A stretch of 64,000 nucleotides of DNA, from positions 242,848 through 306,847 of the forward strand of contig NZ_JAUDRH010000010.1 in NCBI RefSeq assembly GCF_030381805.1. The letters run 5' to 3'. Each line of letters opens with the position of its first letter. Within the stretch, counting starts at the first letter, position 1. The position numbers and the translations under genes were made by a program. Below, one piece after another: positions 9,014 through 16,639 of this stretch. The notes under the pieces were generated by a model. It searched no databases. It was not told the origin of the DNA and worked only from the letters and a program-made list of their open reading frames with translations. The stretch is from Chlorogloeopsis sp. ULAP01. GTDB lineage: Bacteria; Cyanobacteriota; Cyanobacteriia; Cyanobacteriales; Nostocaceae.

Positions 9014-9067
9014 TTCCTTAACTTTTCTATATCGACACTGCAATAATCAACCTCTATATATAAACAG
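9014..9067 (+). promoter_or_regulatory. Shared promoter element P3 (PvdE-type exporter)
   Basis: TTCCTTAACTTTTC, TATATCGAC, then exactly 18 bases, then TATATATAAACAG. The upstream block matches P1 with one mismatch over 23 bases. It is oriented toward the exporter start at 9096, so all three copies face a gene start. Confidence 0.7.
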
Positions 9068-9095
9068 CAAGACTATTTATATCGAAAGAGTTGAT

Positions 9096-10724
9096 ATGAA
9101 CTTAATAACTTTGTTAGTACGCTCTTCTTGGAAAATTCTGACTCTTGCTGCGTTTATCGGGTTATTAAGTGGAGTTAGTACGGCTGGATTGCTGGTAATA
9201 ATTAATACTCATATTAATCAACCATCACTAACAACATTAATTTGGAGTTTTATCGGACTTTGTTGTCTAAAATTTATTACTAATATCATTTCTAAAAATT
9301 TGTTAATAAATTTGGCAGAAAAAGCTATTTTAGAATTACGTCTCACGTTAAGCGAGAGAATTTTAGCCACACCACTATATCATTTAGAAATTTTAGGAAA
9401 ACATCGTATCTTAGCTACATTAACAGATGATGTTTTAACAATTTCTCAGACAGTTTATATTATTCCTACTTTGTGTATTGACATAACAATCGTAGCAAGT
9501 TGTCTTCTGTATTTATTTTGGTTATCGCCAATAATATTTTTTTTAGTACTTATTTCTTTATTGCTAGGAATAATCAGCTATCGACAGGTTGCACACAAAG
9601 CAACATTATTTTTTATCTTAGCTCGTCAGCAAGAAGATAGATTATTTAGCCATTTTCGGACTATCACCGAAGGAACTAAAGAACTGAAACTTCACTTTCA
9701 GCGACGACAAACATTTTTAAAGAAAGAACTTAAAGAAACTGCACAATTATATCGACGTAAAAATGTAGTTGGGATGACTATATTTGCTGCTGCTGCTGGC
9801 TGGGGTAATAACTTATTTTTTGTAGTTGTTGGATTGGTAATTTTTGCTCTACCAACTCTCCAAACTATCCCTATTCATATTTTATCTGGTTATGCGTTGA
9901 CTATTCTCTATCTGCTTTCACCTTTAGATTACATTATGAGTGCTATTCCTGCTTTTAGCAAAGCTACCGTCGCTTTAAATAAGGTTGACTCTCTCAAACT
10001 ATCATTATCCAATCACTGTTATGAAAGTAATTTCATGAATTGGGATGAAGCAGATAATTTTTGTCACTGTTTAGAATTTTTGGGTATCACTCATACTTAT
10101 CATCAAGACTCAGAAGAAGCAGCTTTTACTCTTGGCCCAATTAATTTGACTGTTGCGGGTAGTGAAATTGTTTTTATCGTCGGTGGTAATGGTAGTGGTA
10201 AATCTACTCTTATTAAGTTAATCACTGGTTTATACATTCCTGAACAGGGAAAAGTTTATCTTAATGGCAAATTAGTAAATGCAAAAAATCAAGAGTGGTT
10301 CCGCCAACATTTTTCAGTGGTATTTTCTGATTTTTATTTATTCAATAATGTCTTGAATTTAGGTAAAAATATTGCTGACGAACAAATTTACTACTATTTA
10401 GCTAAGTTACAACTTGACAAAAAAGTTCAAATTAACAATGGTATACTTTCTACGACTCTGTTATCTCAAGGACAGCGAAAACGTCTAGCTTTATTGACAG
10501 CTTATTTAGAAGATCGCCCGATATATGTATTTGATGAATGGGCTAGTGATCAAGATCCTGCGTTTAAAAATGTTTTTTATACGCAGATATTACCTGAATT
10601 GAAGAATCAAGGCAAAACTGTAATAGTAGTTACTCATGATGATCAATATTTCTATTTATCAGACAGGATAGTAAAGTTAGATTATGGTAAGATAAATAAT
10701 GTTTATAATTATGTAACATCTTAA
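9096..10724 (+). CDS. PvdE/SyrD-type peptide-export ABC transporter (fused TMD-NBD)
   Basis: 542 residues, with an N-terminal membrane domain of about six segments (residues 10-290) and a C-terminal ATPase. Walker A is GGNGSGKST (about 363-371), the degenerate signature is LLSQGQRKRL (about 455), and Walker B is YVFDEWASDQDP (about 470). The DEWASDQDP motif and the ending DDQYFYLSDRIVKLDYG are typical of the cyclic-peptide/pyoverdine exporter family. Family members move peptide precursors or siderophore intermediates across the inner membrane. The cargo here is unknown and no peptide synthetase is within the window. It is divergent from the monooxygenase gene. Confidence 0.88.
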   Translation: MNLITLLVRSSWKILTLAAFIGLLSGVSTAGLLVIINTHINQPSLTTLIWSFIGLCCLKFITNIISKNLLINLAEKAILELRLTLSERILATPLYHLEILGKHRILATLTDDVLTISQTVYIIPTLCIDITIVASCLLYLFWLSPIIFFLVLISLLLGIISYRQVAHKATLFFILARQQEDRLFSHFRTITEGTKELKLHFQRRQTFLKKELKETAQLYRRKNVVGMTIFAAAAGWGNNLFFVVVGLVIFALPTLQTIPIHILSGYALTILYLLSPLDYIMSAIPAFSKATVALNKVDSLKLSLSNHCYESNFMNWDEADNFCHCLEFLGITHTYHQDSEEAAFTLGPINLTVAGSEIVFIVGGNGSGKSTLIKLITGLYIPEQGKVYLNGKLVNAKNQEWFRQHFSVVFSDFYLFNNVLNLGKNIADEQIYYYLAKLQLDKKVQINNGILSTTLLSQGQRKRLALLTAYLEDRPIYVFDEWASDQDPAFKNVFYTQILPELKNQGKTVIVVTHDDQYFYLSDRIVKLDYGKINNVYNYVTS

Positions 10725-10745
10725 TCTTAAATGTTAAATTTTTTG

Positions 10746-10948
10746 TTATATAACATCTTTTCTTAGTAACCATTTGCTACTTTTATGCCCTTGTGGACAA
10801 GTAACGACTTTGTGCTCCCAATCTACTAAAATTACACAAATTAACGCTAATCTCCAAGGTGACTCGGCTGCTTGTCCCCATTGGGAGAATAATCTTACAC
10901 AAGCTTCATCAGACAGCACTTGTCATCTTGCCAAGGGATTGTAAGGAA
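10746..10948 (-). pseudogene. Transposase relic (IS1182-like), internally deleted
   Basis: The minus-strand frame reads NPLAR, a stop, then QVLSDEACVRLF, SQWGQAAESPWRLALICV and, directly joined, DWEHKVVTCPQGHKSS. The SPWRLALI segment resembles the N-terminal helix region and VTCPQGH the mid-protein region of IS1182-type transposases, normally far apart. The relic has therefore lost its centre and catalytic domain and carries an in-frame TGA. It sits just after the exporter gene, which supports past mobility around this accessory block. No inverted ends were recognised. Confidence 0.65.
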
Positions 10949-11348
10949 AAATATTTATCTAGAAGCTTCATTTGCGTAGCATTCTCGTAAAGCTTACCCC
11001 ATAACTCTTGGGCGATCGCTAGCAATTAGTGTGATTCCTCCAGCAATTCCTTGGTGGGCGTTTGCAGGTGCATTCCTATTTGCCATAGCACAGGATATCT
11101 GCTCAAGAAACTTAATCGGCTGTTCTATGTCTTATGAGTTCGAGCACGCCCGTTATGATTAAGCTGTTAAGCGATCGCCAAACTAATTGCCAAATTAAGT
11201 AATTTTTCTTTTTTAAAGTAAATTTAGGCACTAATGTCTACTATCTACGTCAATAATTCTAATGCGTAGAAACCTGCTTCAGAACTATAGAAGCAGCAGT
11301 TCGATATGCACGGAATGAATCTGGTAAATATAAATACTGGAAGACTTT
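10949..11348. other. Gene-poor stretch, no supported gene
   Basis: About 400 bp between the transposase relic and the glycosidase-like gene. Short open stretches exist on both strands (about 45 codons near 10990-11150), but none has a start, a ribosome site or a recognisable family. Probably decayed DNA. Confidence 0.4.
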
Positions 11349-12608
11349 ATGACTAGTAGATTCTTTCACCAAAGCATACGATGGTACGCCTGGGTAGCTA
11401 AAACAGTATTCAAACCAATGAAATTACATTTAGTTTTTCCAAATTTGCGGCGATCGCTGAAGAGTTTTTTTCCGATCTTGATAATAATATCATTTTTGAC
11501 ACCAATTTTAATACACGATTTTACCCCAGCCATTGCTCAAATACCCCGTCAGGAAATTCGGGGTGTTTGGATGACGAACAATGATTTTAATATCCTCAGG
11601 GATCGGGCAAAAGTGAAAGATGCTGTAAGCCAACTGCGACAGCTGAACTTCAACACAATCTACCCCGTAGTCTGGAATTCTGGCTATACAATGTATCCTA
11701 GTGCTGTAGCACAAACAAAAGGTATCCCTTTTTTGTTTCGAGGCTCAGATGGACATGATATTCTTGCAGATCTGATTGCCCAAGCTCATCGCCAAGGTTT
11801 GCTCGTGATTCCTTGGTTTGAATTTGGTTTCATGGCTCCCCAAACTTCAGAGTTGGCATTAAGTCATCCCAACTGGCTGACGCAAAAGTGGGATGGTAGC
11901 GAGACTTCGATTAGTGCTGCCGGTGAGGTTGTATGGCTCAATCCCTTCCGCCCAGAAGTACAACAATTTATCACAAATCTCGTGCTGGAAATCGTCACTA
12001 ACTATGATGTCGATGGCATTCAGTTTGACGATCACATGAGTTTGCCCCACGAATTTGGCTACGACAAGTACACAGCTGCTTTATACAAGCAAGAAACCAA
12101 GAAAAATCCTCCGACAAATCCCAAAGATCCACAATGGGTGCGTTGGCGGGCAGATAAAATTACGGCATTTATGGTGCAACTTCACAAAGCTGTAAAAGCT
12201 AGAAAACCTCAGGCAATTTTCTCCGTTTCTCCCAATTACTATGACTTTGCTTACAAACTTCACCTCCAAGACTGGTTGAACTGGGTACAGCAGGGAATTG
12301 TGGACGAGTTAATTATGCAAGTCTATAGTTCTAATATGCAAAATTTTATCGCCAATATTTCTCGCCCAGAAATTCAACAAGCACAAAAAGTGATTCCAAC
12401 TGGAATCGGGATTATGGCAGGCTTGCGAACTAATCCAATTCCAATCCACAATATTCAGTTCCAAGTGCGCAATGCCCAAGAACGTGGTTTGGGTGTAGCT
12501 TTCTTCTATTACGAAAGTCTGTGGGAGTCAGCGCCAGAACCCCCTGAACAGCGATTGGCTGTATTTAAAAATCTCTTCCGCACTCCCGCACTTCGCGCCA
12601 GAATATAA
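11349..12608 (+). CDS. Family 10 glycosylhydrolase-like protein (GHL10/DUF187)
   Basis: 419 residues. The ATG at 11349 has GGAAG upstream. A hydrophobic segment at about residues 38-60 acts as signal or anchor and is followed by IPRQEIRGVWMTNNDF, the conserved start of the GHL10 barrel. Further family features are NTIYPVVWNSGYTMYPS, HDILADLIAQAHRQG, YDVDGIQFDDHMSLP and IMQVYS. GHL10 proteins are predicted extracytoplasmic glycoside hydrolases and have been linked to cell-wall polysaccharide. The substrate is unknown. It stands alone on the strand; an alternative start at 11418 would shorten the cytoplasmic N-terminus. Confidence 0.85.
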   Translation: MTSRFFHQSIRWYAWVAKTVFKPMKLHLVFPNLRRSLKSFFPILIIISFLTPILIHDFTPAIAQIPRQEIRGVWMTNNDFNILRDRAKVKDAVSQLRQLNFNTIYPVVWNSGYTMYPSAVAQTKGIPFLFRGSDGHDILADLIAQAHRQGLLVIPWFEFGFMAPQTSELALSHPNWLTQKWDGSETSISAAGEVVWLNPFRPEVQQFITNLVLEIVTNYDVDGIQFDDHMSLPHEFGYDKYTAALYKQETKKNPPTNPKDPQWVRWRADKITAFMVQLHKAVKARKPQAIFSVSPNYYDFAYKLHLQDWLNWVQQGIVDELIMQVYSSNMQNFIANISRPEIQQAQKVIPTGIGIMAGLRTNPIPIHNIQFQVRNAQERGLGVAFFYYESLWESAPEPPEQRLAVFKNLFRTPALRARI

Positions 12609-12687
12609 CAGCCTTTTGATTAGGTGGGGCGATCGCACTTTATTAGGATGGATATTGCCCCCCAATAACAGCATTCTTGCTCTAATT

Positions 12688-12716
12688 CTCGTTACCAGGT
12701 TCAACCTGGTAATGAG
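12688..12716. repeat. 14-bp-arm palindrome, copy 2 (GTTACCAGG family)
   Basis: Same 29-bp element as at 5493-5521 with one change (C to T near the right end). It lies about 80 bp after the glycosidase-like gene, again just downstream of a coding region. Confidence 0.8.
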
Positions 12717-12819
12717 GGCTTGGAGGCAATAATACCATTTTGGATTTTGCGAAAAGTTTGTAGACGCGCAGTGGCTTCCCCGACTTGTGGCGACTGCGTA
12801 CACGCGAAGCAGGTTCTCG

Positions 12820-12847
12820 TTAGAGTCTCCTCCGGAGGAGACTCTAA
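12820..12847. repeat. Perfect 28-bp palindrome
   Basis: TTAGAGTCTCCTCC is followed without a loop by GGAGGAGACTCTAA. It is preceded by GC-rich repeat-like DNA (12765-12819) of the kind also seen at 15060-15190 and 50283-50310. No gene is present between 12609 and 13034. Confidence 0.7.
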
Positions 12848-12992
12848 GCTTTTCAAGACGGACTTTGGATTAGAAATCGCTTTAATCTATCTGGGTTTTA
12901 TCAATTAATCATTTTTTAAATTGGCATAAGACATCAGTTAACAGATTGTTACATAGTTTTTATCATATTTTTATATTCTTCCGCACTATAAT

Positions 12993-13008
12993 TTAGATAG
13001 CTATCTAA
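12993..13008. promoter_or_regulatory. Palindromic operator TTAGAT-N4-ATCTAA, site 1
   Basis: TTAGATAGCTATCTAA, a perfect 16-bp palindrome, ends 26 bp before the start of the small HTH protein. A second TTAGAT-N4-ATCTAA site is at 13866-13881. The position suggests autoregulation (inference). Confidence 0.5.
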
Positions 13009-13034
13009 TTAGATTGGCAGGAAGACATAAAATT

Positions 13035-13295
13035 ATGCACAAGCACGATGTTCTACTTGGAAATGCAGCTAGACGCTTACGTGTAGGAACTAGAAGACAA
13101 CAGTTTATGCACAGACACGGTGTTTCGCCTCTGGAAGCTGCCAGACGCTTGTGTGTAGATCAAAGCAATCTGTATATGGCTTTGCAAAAAGGACAAATCC
13201 CCACCATGAGAATGAACGGACGAACTTTATTGAGTCATGGAGCTTTAAGGGAATATCAAGCGAGAAAAAACCCTAGAAGTACCTATCGCTATTAA
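13035..13295 (+). CDS. Small excisionase/MerR-type HTH DNA-binding protein
   Basis: 86 residues from the ATG at 13035, chosen over an upstream TTG because GGAAG lies about ten bases before it. The C-terminal half, PLEAARRLCVDQSNLYMAL followed by PTMRMNGRTLLSHGALREY, looks like the helix-turn-helix plus wing of excisionase-type proteins. The N-terminal half (MHKHDVLLGNAARRLRV) is a partial duplicate of the same segment (MHRHGVSPLEAARRLCV), so the gene seems to have grown by internal duplication. It probably binds DNA; a target could be the TTAGAT-N4-ATCTAA palindrome just upstream. Confidence 0.65.
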   Translation: MHKHDVLLGNAARRLRVGTRRQQFMHRHGVSPLEAARRLCVDQSNLYMALQKGQIPTMRMNGRTLLSHGALREYQARKNPRSTYRY

Positions 13296-13303
13296 ACAAA
13301 AAA

Positions 13304-13324
13304 CCTCAGCTGCTCAAGCTGAGG
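13304..13324 (-). terminator. Hairpin terminator between convergent genes
   Basis: CCTCAGC at 13304-13310 pairs with GCTGAGG at 13318-13324. The T-run (TTTTTTGTTT) follows on the minus strand, so it best serves the minus-strand 77-residue gene. It also sits nine bases after the HTH gene. Confidence 0.6.
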
Positions 13325-13521
13325 CGATTAGGAGAATTCAAGTTACGATGATGGGAGATAATAAAATTTAGAATTTTGGATTAAAAATGGCTTTGGTGCA
13401 TCTGAGTTGTGTCAATTTTCCAGTTGATATGGCAACACACAAGTAAAAAAACTAGCTCATAACCAAGGCAACCAAAGTCAAAAGAATAAACAAAAAGCCA
13501 TAAAACTGTACTTAATTTTGA

Positions 13522-13755
13522 TCAAGCCCTGATCAAACGTGCTTGGGCTAGATCGCGTATTAATGAAGTTTTAGAATAAATGTAAGCTCTCAAGGTGTTA
13601 GTCTCTTCACTGCTGAGGGCTTTTTTATCAAGCTGTTCTAATAACTGCTTTACTAAATCTGTATCACCAAGTCTGAGAAGAGTACTGGTTTGGGTTTGTT
13701 CAACTACCAACCAAAGTTGACGTAATGTTGTCGAGTTCACAGGGCATACATTCAT
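13522..13755 (-). CDS. Conserved-looking small helical hypothetical protein
   Basis: 77 residues. GAAGGAG lies about eight bases before the ATG at 13755. The sequence is predicted helical and soluble (LRQLWLVVEQTQTSTLLRL, DLVKQLLEQL, IRDLAQARLIRA). No family is recognised. The upstream region carries a 19-bp direct repeat at 13801-13819 and 13827-13845, plus a TTAGAT-N4-ATCTAA palindrome at 13866-13881. That dense regulatory layout suggests a controlled gene. Function unknown. Confidence 0.65.
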   Translation of the reverse strand: MNVCPVNSTTLRQLWLVVEQTQTSTLLRLGDTDLVKQLLEQLDKKALSSEETNTLRAYIYSKTSLIRDLAQARLIRA

Positions 13756-13800
13756 TACAATCGCTCCTTCTCTAGCTCAATACATAATTAAGTTGTTGAG

Positions 13801-13845
13801 AATCTAAAGAAAATCTTAAGCTAGAAAATCTAAAGAAAATCTTAA
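13801..13845. promoter_or_regulatory. 19-bp direct repeat upstream of the 77-residue gene
   Basis: AATCTAAAGAAAATCTTAA occurs at 13801-13819 and 13827-13845, a 26-bp period, 46-90 bp upstream of the ATG at 13755. It could be a tandem activator site. Confidence 0.45.
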
Positions 13846-13865
13846 ATATTACAAAAGTTAATAAT

Positions 13866-13881
13866 TTAGATGCGTATCTAA
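13866..13881. promoter_or_regulatory. Palindromic operator TTAGAT-N4-ATCTAA, site 2
   Basis: TTAGATGCGTATCTAA. The palindrome extends to AATTTAGAT and ATCTAAATT at 13863-13884. It overlaps the 3' end of the next gene and lies about 110 bp upstream of the 77-residue gene. Confidence 0.45.
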
Positions 13882-14459
13882 ATTGATTTCTCTGTAAAAG
13901 CTTTCCAACTTTTCTCCTTCCAGCCATGTAAGGGAGCCATACTTTTGATTACACTCTCAATAATGAATGGGTAAGCTGCTGATAGCAAAATGCTAGGATA
14001 AACGGCTGTTCCCCAGTGTGGATGTATTAGTACGCGACATTTATTTTTAATAACTGGATAACCGAGTAAAGCTTTTACTGCTGCGGTATCATCATGAGGA
14101 AATTTTCCTGGGCGAGAAAATAGGGGATAGCCAGTACGCGGATCAATTAAGTCTGTTAGATAACCGCGATCGCGTAAAACAAAAGCAACATCAAGCCCAA
14201 ACTTCATAAACTTTTCTCGCAGCCTTTGTTTTTCTGCTTCTATTTCTAGGCTACTTTCCACTATTTCATGTTTAGATTGCTGGAGAAAAATTACAACCCA
14301 AAAAGAAAGCTGATTTTTCCAATCCGGTAATATTTTTTCGCAATTAGCACAAATGTACTGGCTGGGAGAGTGAATTGAAATTTCAACTGCTTGTGCGGTT
14401 GTGCCTATTAAATGAATGGGATAGTCTACAGCAGAAGTGTGAGCCACTGGGTGATTCAT
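13878..14459 (-). CDS. MMADHC-like (methylmalonic aciduria and homocystinuria type D) protein
   Basis: 193 residues. The core FVLRDRGYLTDLIDPRTGY, PLFSRPGKFPHDDTAAVKAL and the tail AAYPFIIESVIKSM resemble bacterial proteins annotated as MMADHC-like. The animal protein routes cobalamin to its target enzymes; the bacterial role is not established. A CANC pair (about residues 37-40) could bind metal. No signal peptide is visible. The cobalamin genes cbiD and cbiC are 5-7 kb away, which may be coincidence. The call is from recalled family features and should be treated as moderate. Confidence 0.6.
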   Translation of the reverse strand: MNHPVAHTSAVDYPIHLIGTTAQAVEISIHSPSQYICANCEKILPDWKNQLSFWVVIFLQQSKHEIVESSLEIEAEKQRLREKFMKFGLDVAFVLRDRGYLTDLIDPRTGYPLFSRPGKFPHDDTAAVKALLGYPVIKNKCRVLIHPHWGTAVYPSILLSAAYPFIIESVIKSMAPLHGWKEKSWKAFTEKSI

Positions 14460-15311
14460 TAATCTTATTTATTTTTTCAAAATCTTAAATTTTTACTATG
14501 CTTAGATAATAACTCTTTTACTTTCATAAAAAGCATTCACTTTCTGTTTAAGCACTATCTATTTCAAGTCATAGTCAATCATTTATTATTTCTTAATCTT
14601 CATGTTGTATTTTCTTAACCTAATAATTAGGTAGCATCATTTATATCGTCTATGCTACTTCTTTGCTTATAATCACCAAGACGTAGCATTTCCAATCTCT
14701 CTTTAGATAGAGGGTTTTAGTAGATGGCACATTTTTCAAGAGATGCCATCAGTCTGTTTAAAGTTTTTGTGATATGTGAAAACCCCTAATGACAAGATAT
14801 ATTGGGGGTTATCTGGTAAAAAGATTACGTAAATTTGATGAGTTGATTAAATTTAATTTGATAGTTGAAATTGGCAAGGCAATTAAGGACGAGGCACCAG
14901 GAACAGTAATACCATTGTGGATTTTAGAGAGATTGGAAATAACTGTAATGGATATAGGTTGTATCAATACATATGTCGCAATCTTTTATATAGCGATTCC
15001 CTATTAAGTGAGGTACACAACCAATGTTTTAAACGCAGAGGGGCGCTAAGGTAGCGCACACAGAACTACAAGCGCCTGCTTGCAGCGTTAGCGTAAAGCC
15101 CTGCGGGCATGGCTGCGCTTACCGCGTAGCGTATCGCTTTGCGACTTAGCTCCTCCACAAGGAGGCTCATCACTTCGGTGGTGACGCAGAGGTTTGTCCA
15201 ATTTTATTAGCAATGTACTCAGTACCTAAGCAGATTAGGAAACGCTATAAATTAGTAGAATTAGTCAAACTCTTAAGGTAAATTGATTGCGAATATGTGA
15301 CAACTAACGTC
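14460..15311. repeat. Gene-poor region with GC-rich dispersed repeat (15026-15195)
   Basis: 14460-15025 is AT-rich with no supported gene. 15026-15195 is a mosaic of short inverted GC-rich motifs: GGGGCGCTAAGGTAGCGC, TAGCTCCTCCACAAGGAGGC and ACTTCGGTGGTGACGCAGAGG. These resemble the dispersed repeats at 12765-12850 and 50283-50310. Confidence 0.5.
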
Positions 15312-15518
15312 TTAATCCAGCTTTAAAGCATTAACTGGAACTTCATCCCAAGAATCAACTGTCCGTAATTGCGCTACCCAACCAGATGCCTTTTGTGTAT
15401 CAGTCAAATTCTTTTGAAATGACTCATGGCAATCTTTGGCTTGGGACTCATTACAGCAGGCAATACAAGCATAAATCATTCCAGATGGATCAATTTGTTC
15501 GTTTACCCAAATAGTCAT
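15312..15518 (-). CDS. Small conserved-looking hypothetical protein, Cys-rich
   Basis: 68 residues starting MTIWVNEQIDPSGMIYACIA. Three Cys (CIACC and KDCHESF) and a regular soluble composition suggest a real gene. The stop is followed by gene-free DNA. No domain or function is recognised, and no operon partner is adjacent. Confidence 0.55.
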   Translation of the reverse strand: MTIWVNEQIDPSGMIYACIACCNESQAKDCHESFQKNLTDTQKASGWVAQLRTVDSWDEVPVNALKLD

Positions 15519-16041
15519 GCTGTATTTCCTCGATAACTTTAGTTGAAAGATAGCTTGCTCTTAATCCTAGAATACTGCAAACACTCTCAATAGCTGATGG
15601 TTAACAACTAATAGTAAAAACAATTAGTATTTAAGGTTTTGCTTTGGCGATCGCTAGTCTTACACCCAATTGGCGAGCGGGAGTCTTGTTTCAAAATTTT
15701 CGACTAGCCTATTAATCAATAGTTTGAATCCAAAATCACGCCACTTGCACTCAACGCGCTTAACCCGTAAAGGCACAGTGGCTCCAAAATCCAAGATCCA
15801 CGCATTGGTATTACTCCTCCTATCTGACACGAACTATCCATGACTGCCACTAGTTACTTATTAAGGCTAAAGAAGTGAGGAGAGCTTTTAACCAAGAGAT
15901 ACCCATGCCACCCCGTAGTACGTGCTGTTTTTGTACCTCATGCGTCAGTTTTGCAAAGTGGAGAAAAATATCTCCAGAAATCTGAAAATTTATGAATAGG
16001 ATTTGAATATTTATCAATGAGATAAAACCATAAGCTTTTAT
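15519..16041. other. Intergenic stretch with one dispersed-repeat copy
   Basis: No gene is supported. 15752-15785 carries CAACGCGCTTAACCCG followed by a GGCACAGTGGCTCC-type tail, one member of a family also at 20255-20325 and 29236-29370. Confidence 0.5.
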
Positions 16042-16557
16042 ATGATACTTGAGACACAACATCTTACAATTCATCGTTACCAAAACGATGATGTAGATAA
16101 GCTTTTAGCGATTTTATCCAATCCAATCACAATGCATTATTGGCCGCAACCTTTGACACGAGAAGGTGTAGAGGCTTGGATAGCACGCAATTTAGAGAGT
16201 TATCAGGAGCACGGCTTTGGGCGCTATCAAGTTATTTTGAAAGAAACCGGAGAACTGATTGGTGATGCTGGTATTTTAAAATCAACAGTAATAGGTGAAG
16301 CTATCAATGATTTGGGGTATATTGTTCACAATCCATTTTGGGGATATGGGTATGGAACAGAAGTTGCTACTGCGCTCAAAGATTACGCGTTCACAAAGCT
16401 AAAGCTTGATAGTTTATATGCTAATATGCCTTGGAATCATGAAGCTTCGCGACGAGTAGCTGAAAAAATTGGGATGAAATTTATAAAGAAATTCGCCAAT
16501 GAACGAAATAGAAATATCCAGACACTACTGTACGTTGTATATAACAATTCAATTTGA
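16042..16557 (+). CDS. GNAT N-acetyltransferase (RimJ/RimL type)
   Basis: 171 residues. The N-terminus MILETQHLTIHRYQNDDVDK and the motif NPFWGYGYGTEVATALKDYAF (acetyl-CoA binding) with the following LYANMPWNHEASRRVAEKIGM are typical of the RimJ/RimL subfamily, which acetylates N-terminal or small amines. The substrate is unknown. The gene is convergent with the DevC-type gene and shows no operon structure. Confidence 0.88.
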   Translation: MILETQHLTIHRYQNDDVDKLLAILSNPITMHYWPQPLTREGVEAWIARNLESYQEHGFGRYQVILKETGELIGDAGILKSTVIGEAINDLGYIVHNPFWGYGYGTEVATALKDYAFTKLKLDSLYANMPWNHEASRRVAEKIGMKFIKKFANERNRNIQTLLYVVYNNSI

Positions 16558-16639
16558 TTTGTGAAATTTTGCAATTTACTAATAATAATAAAGATTTACC
16601 TGCTCTACCTCTACTATTGTTTAATTCGTCGAACTTACG

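Noticed and set aside
14789..15007. 72-residue plus-strand ORF
   Set aside because: No ribosome site, no family, and the sequence includes a phrase common in intergenic DNA of such genomes.
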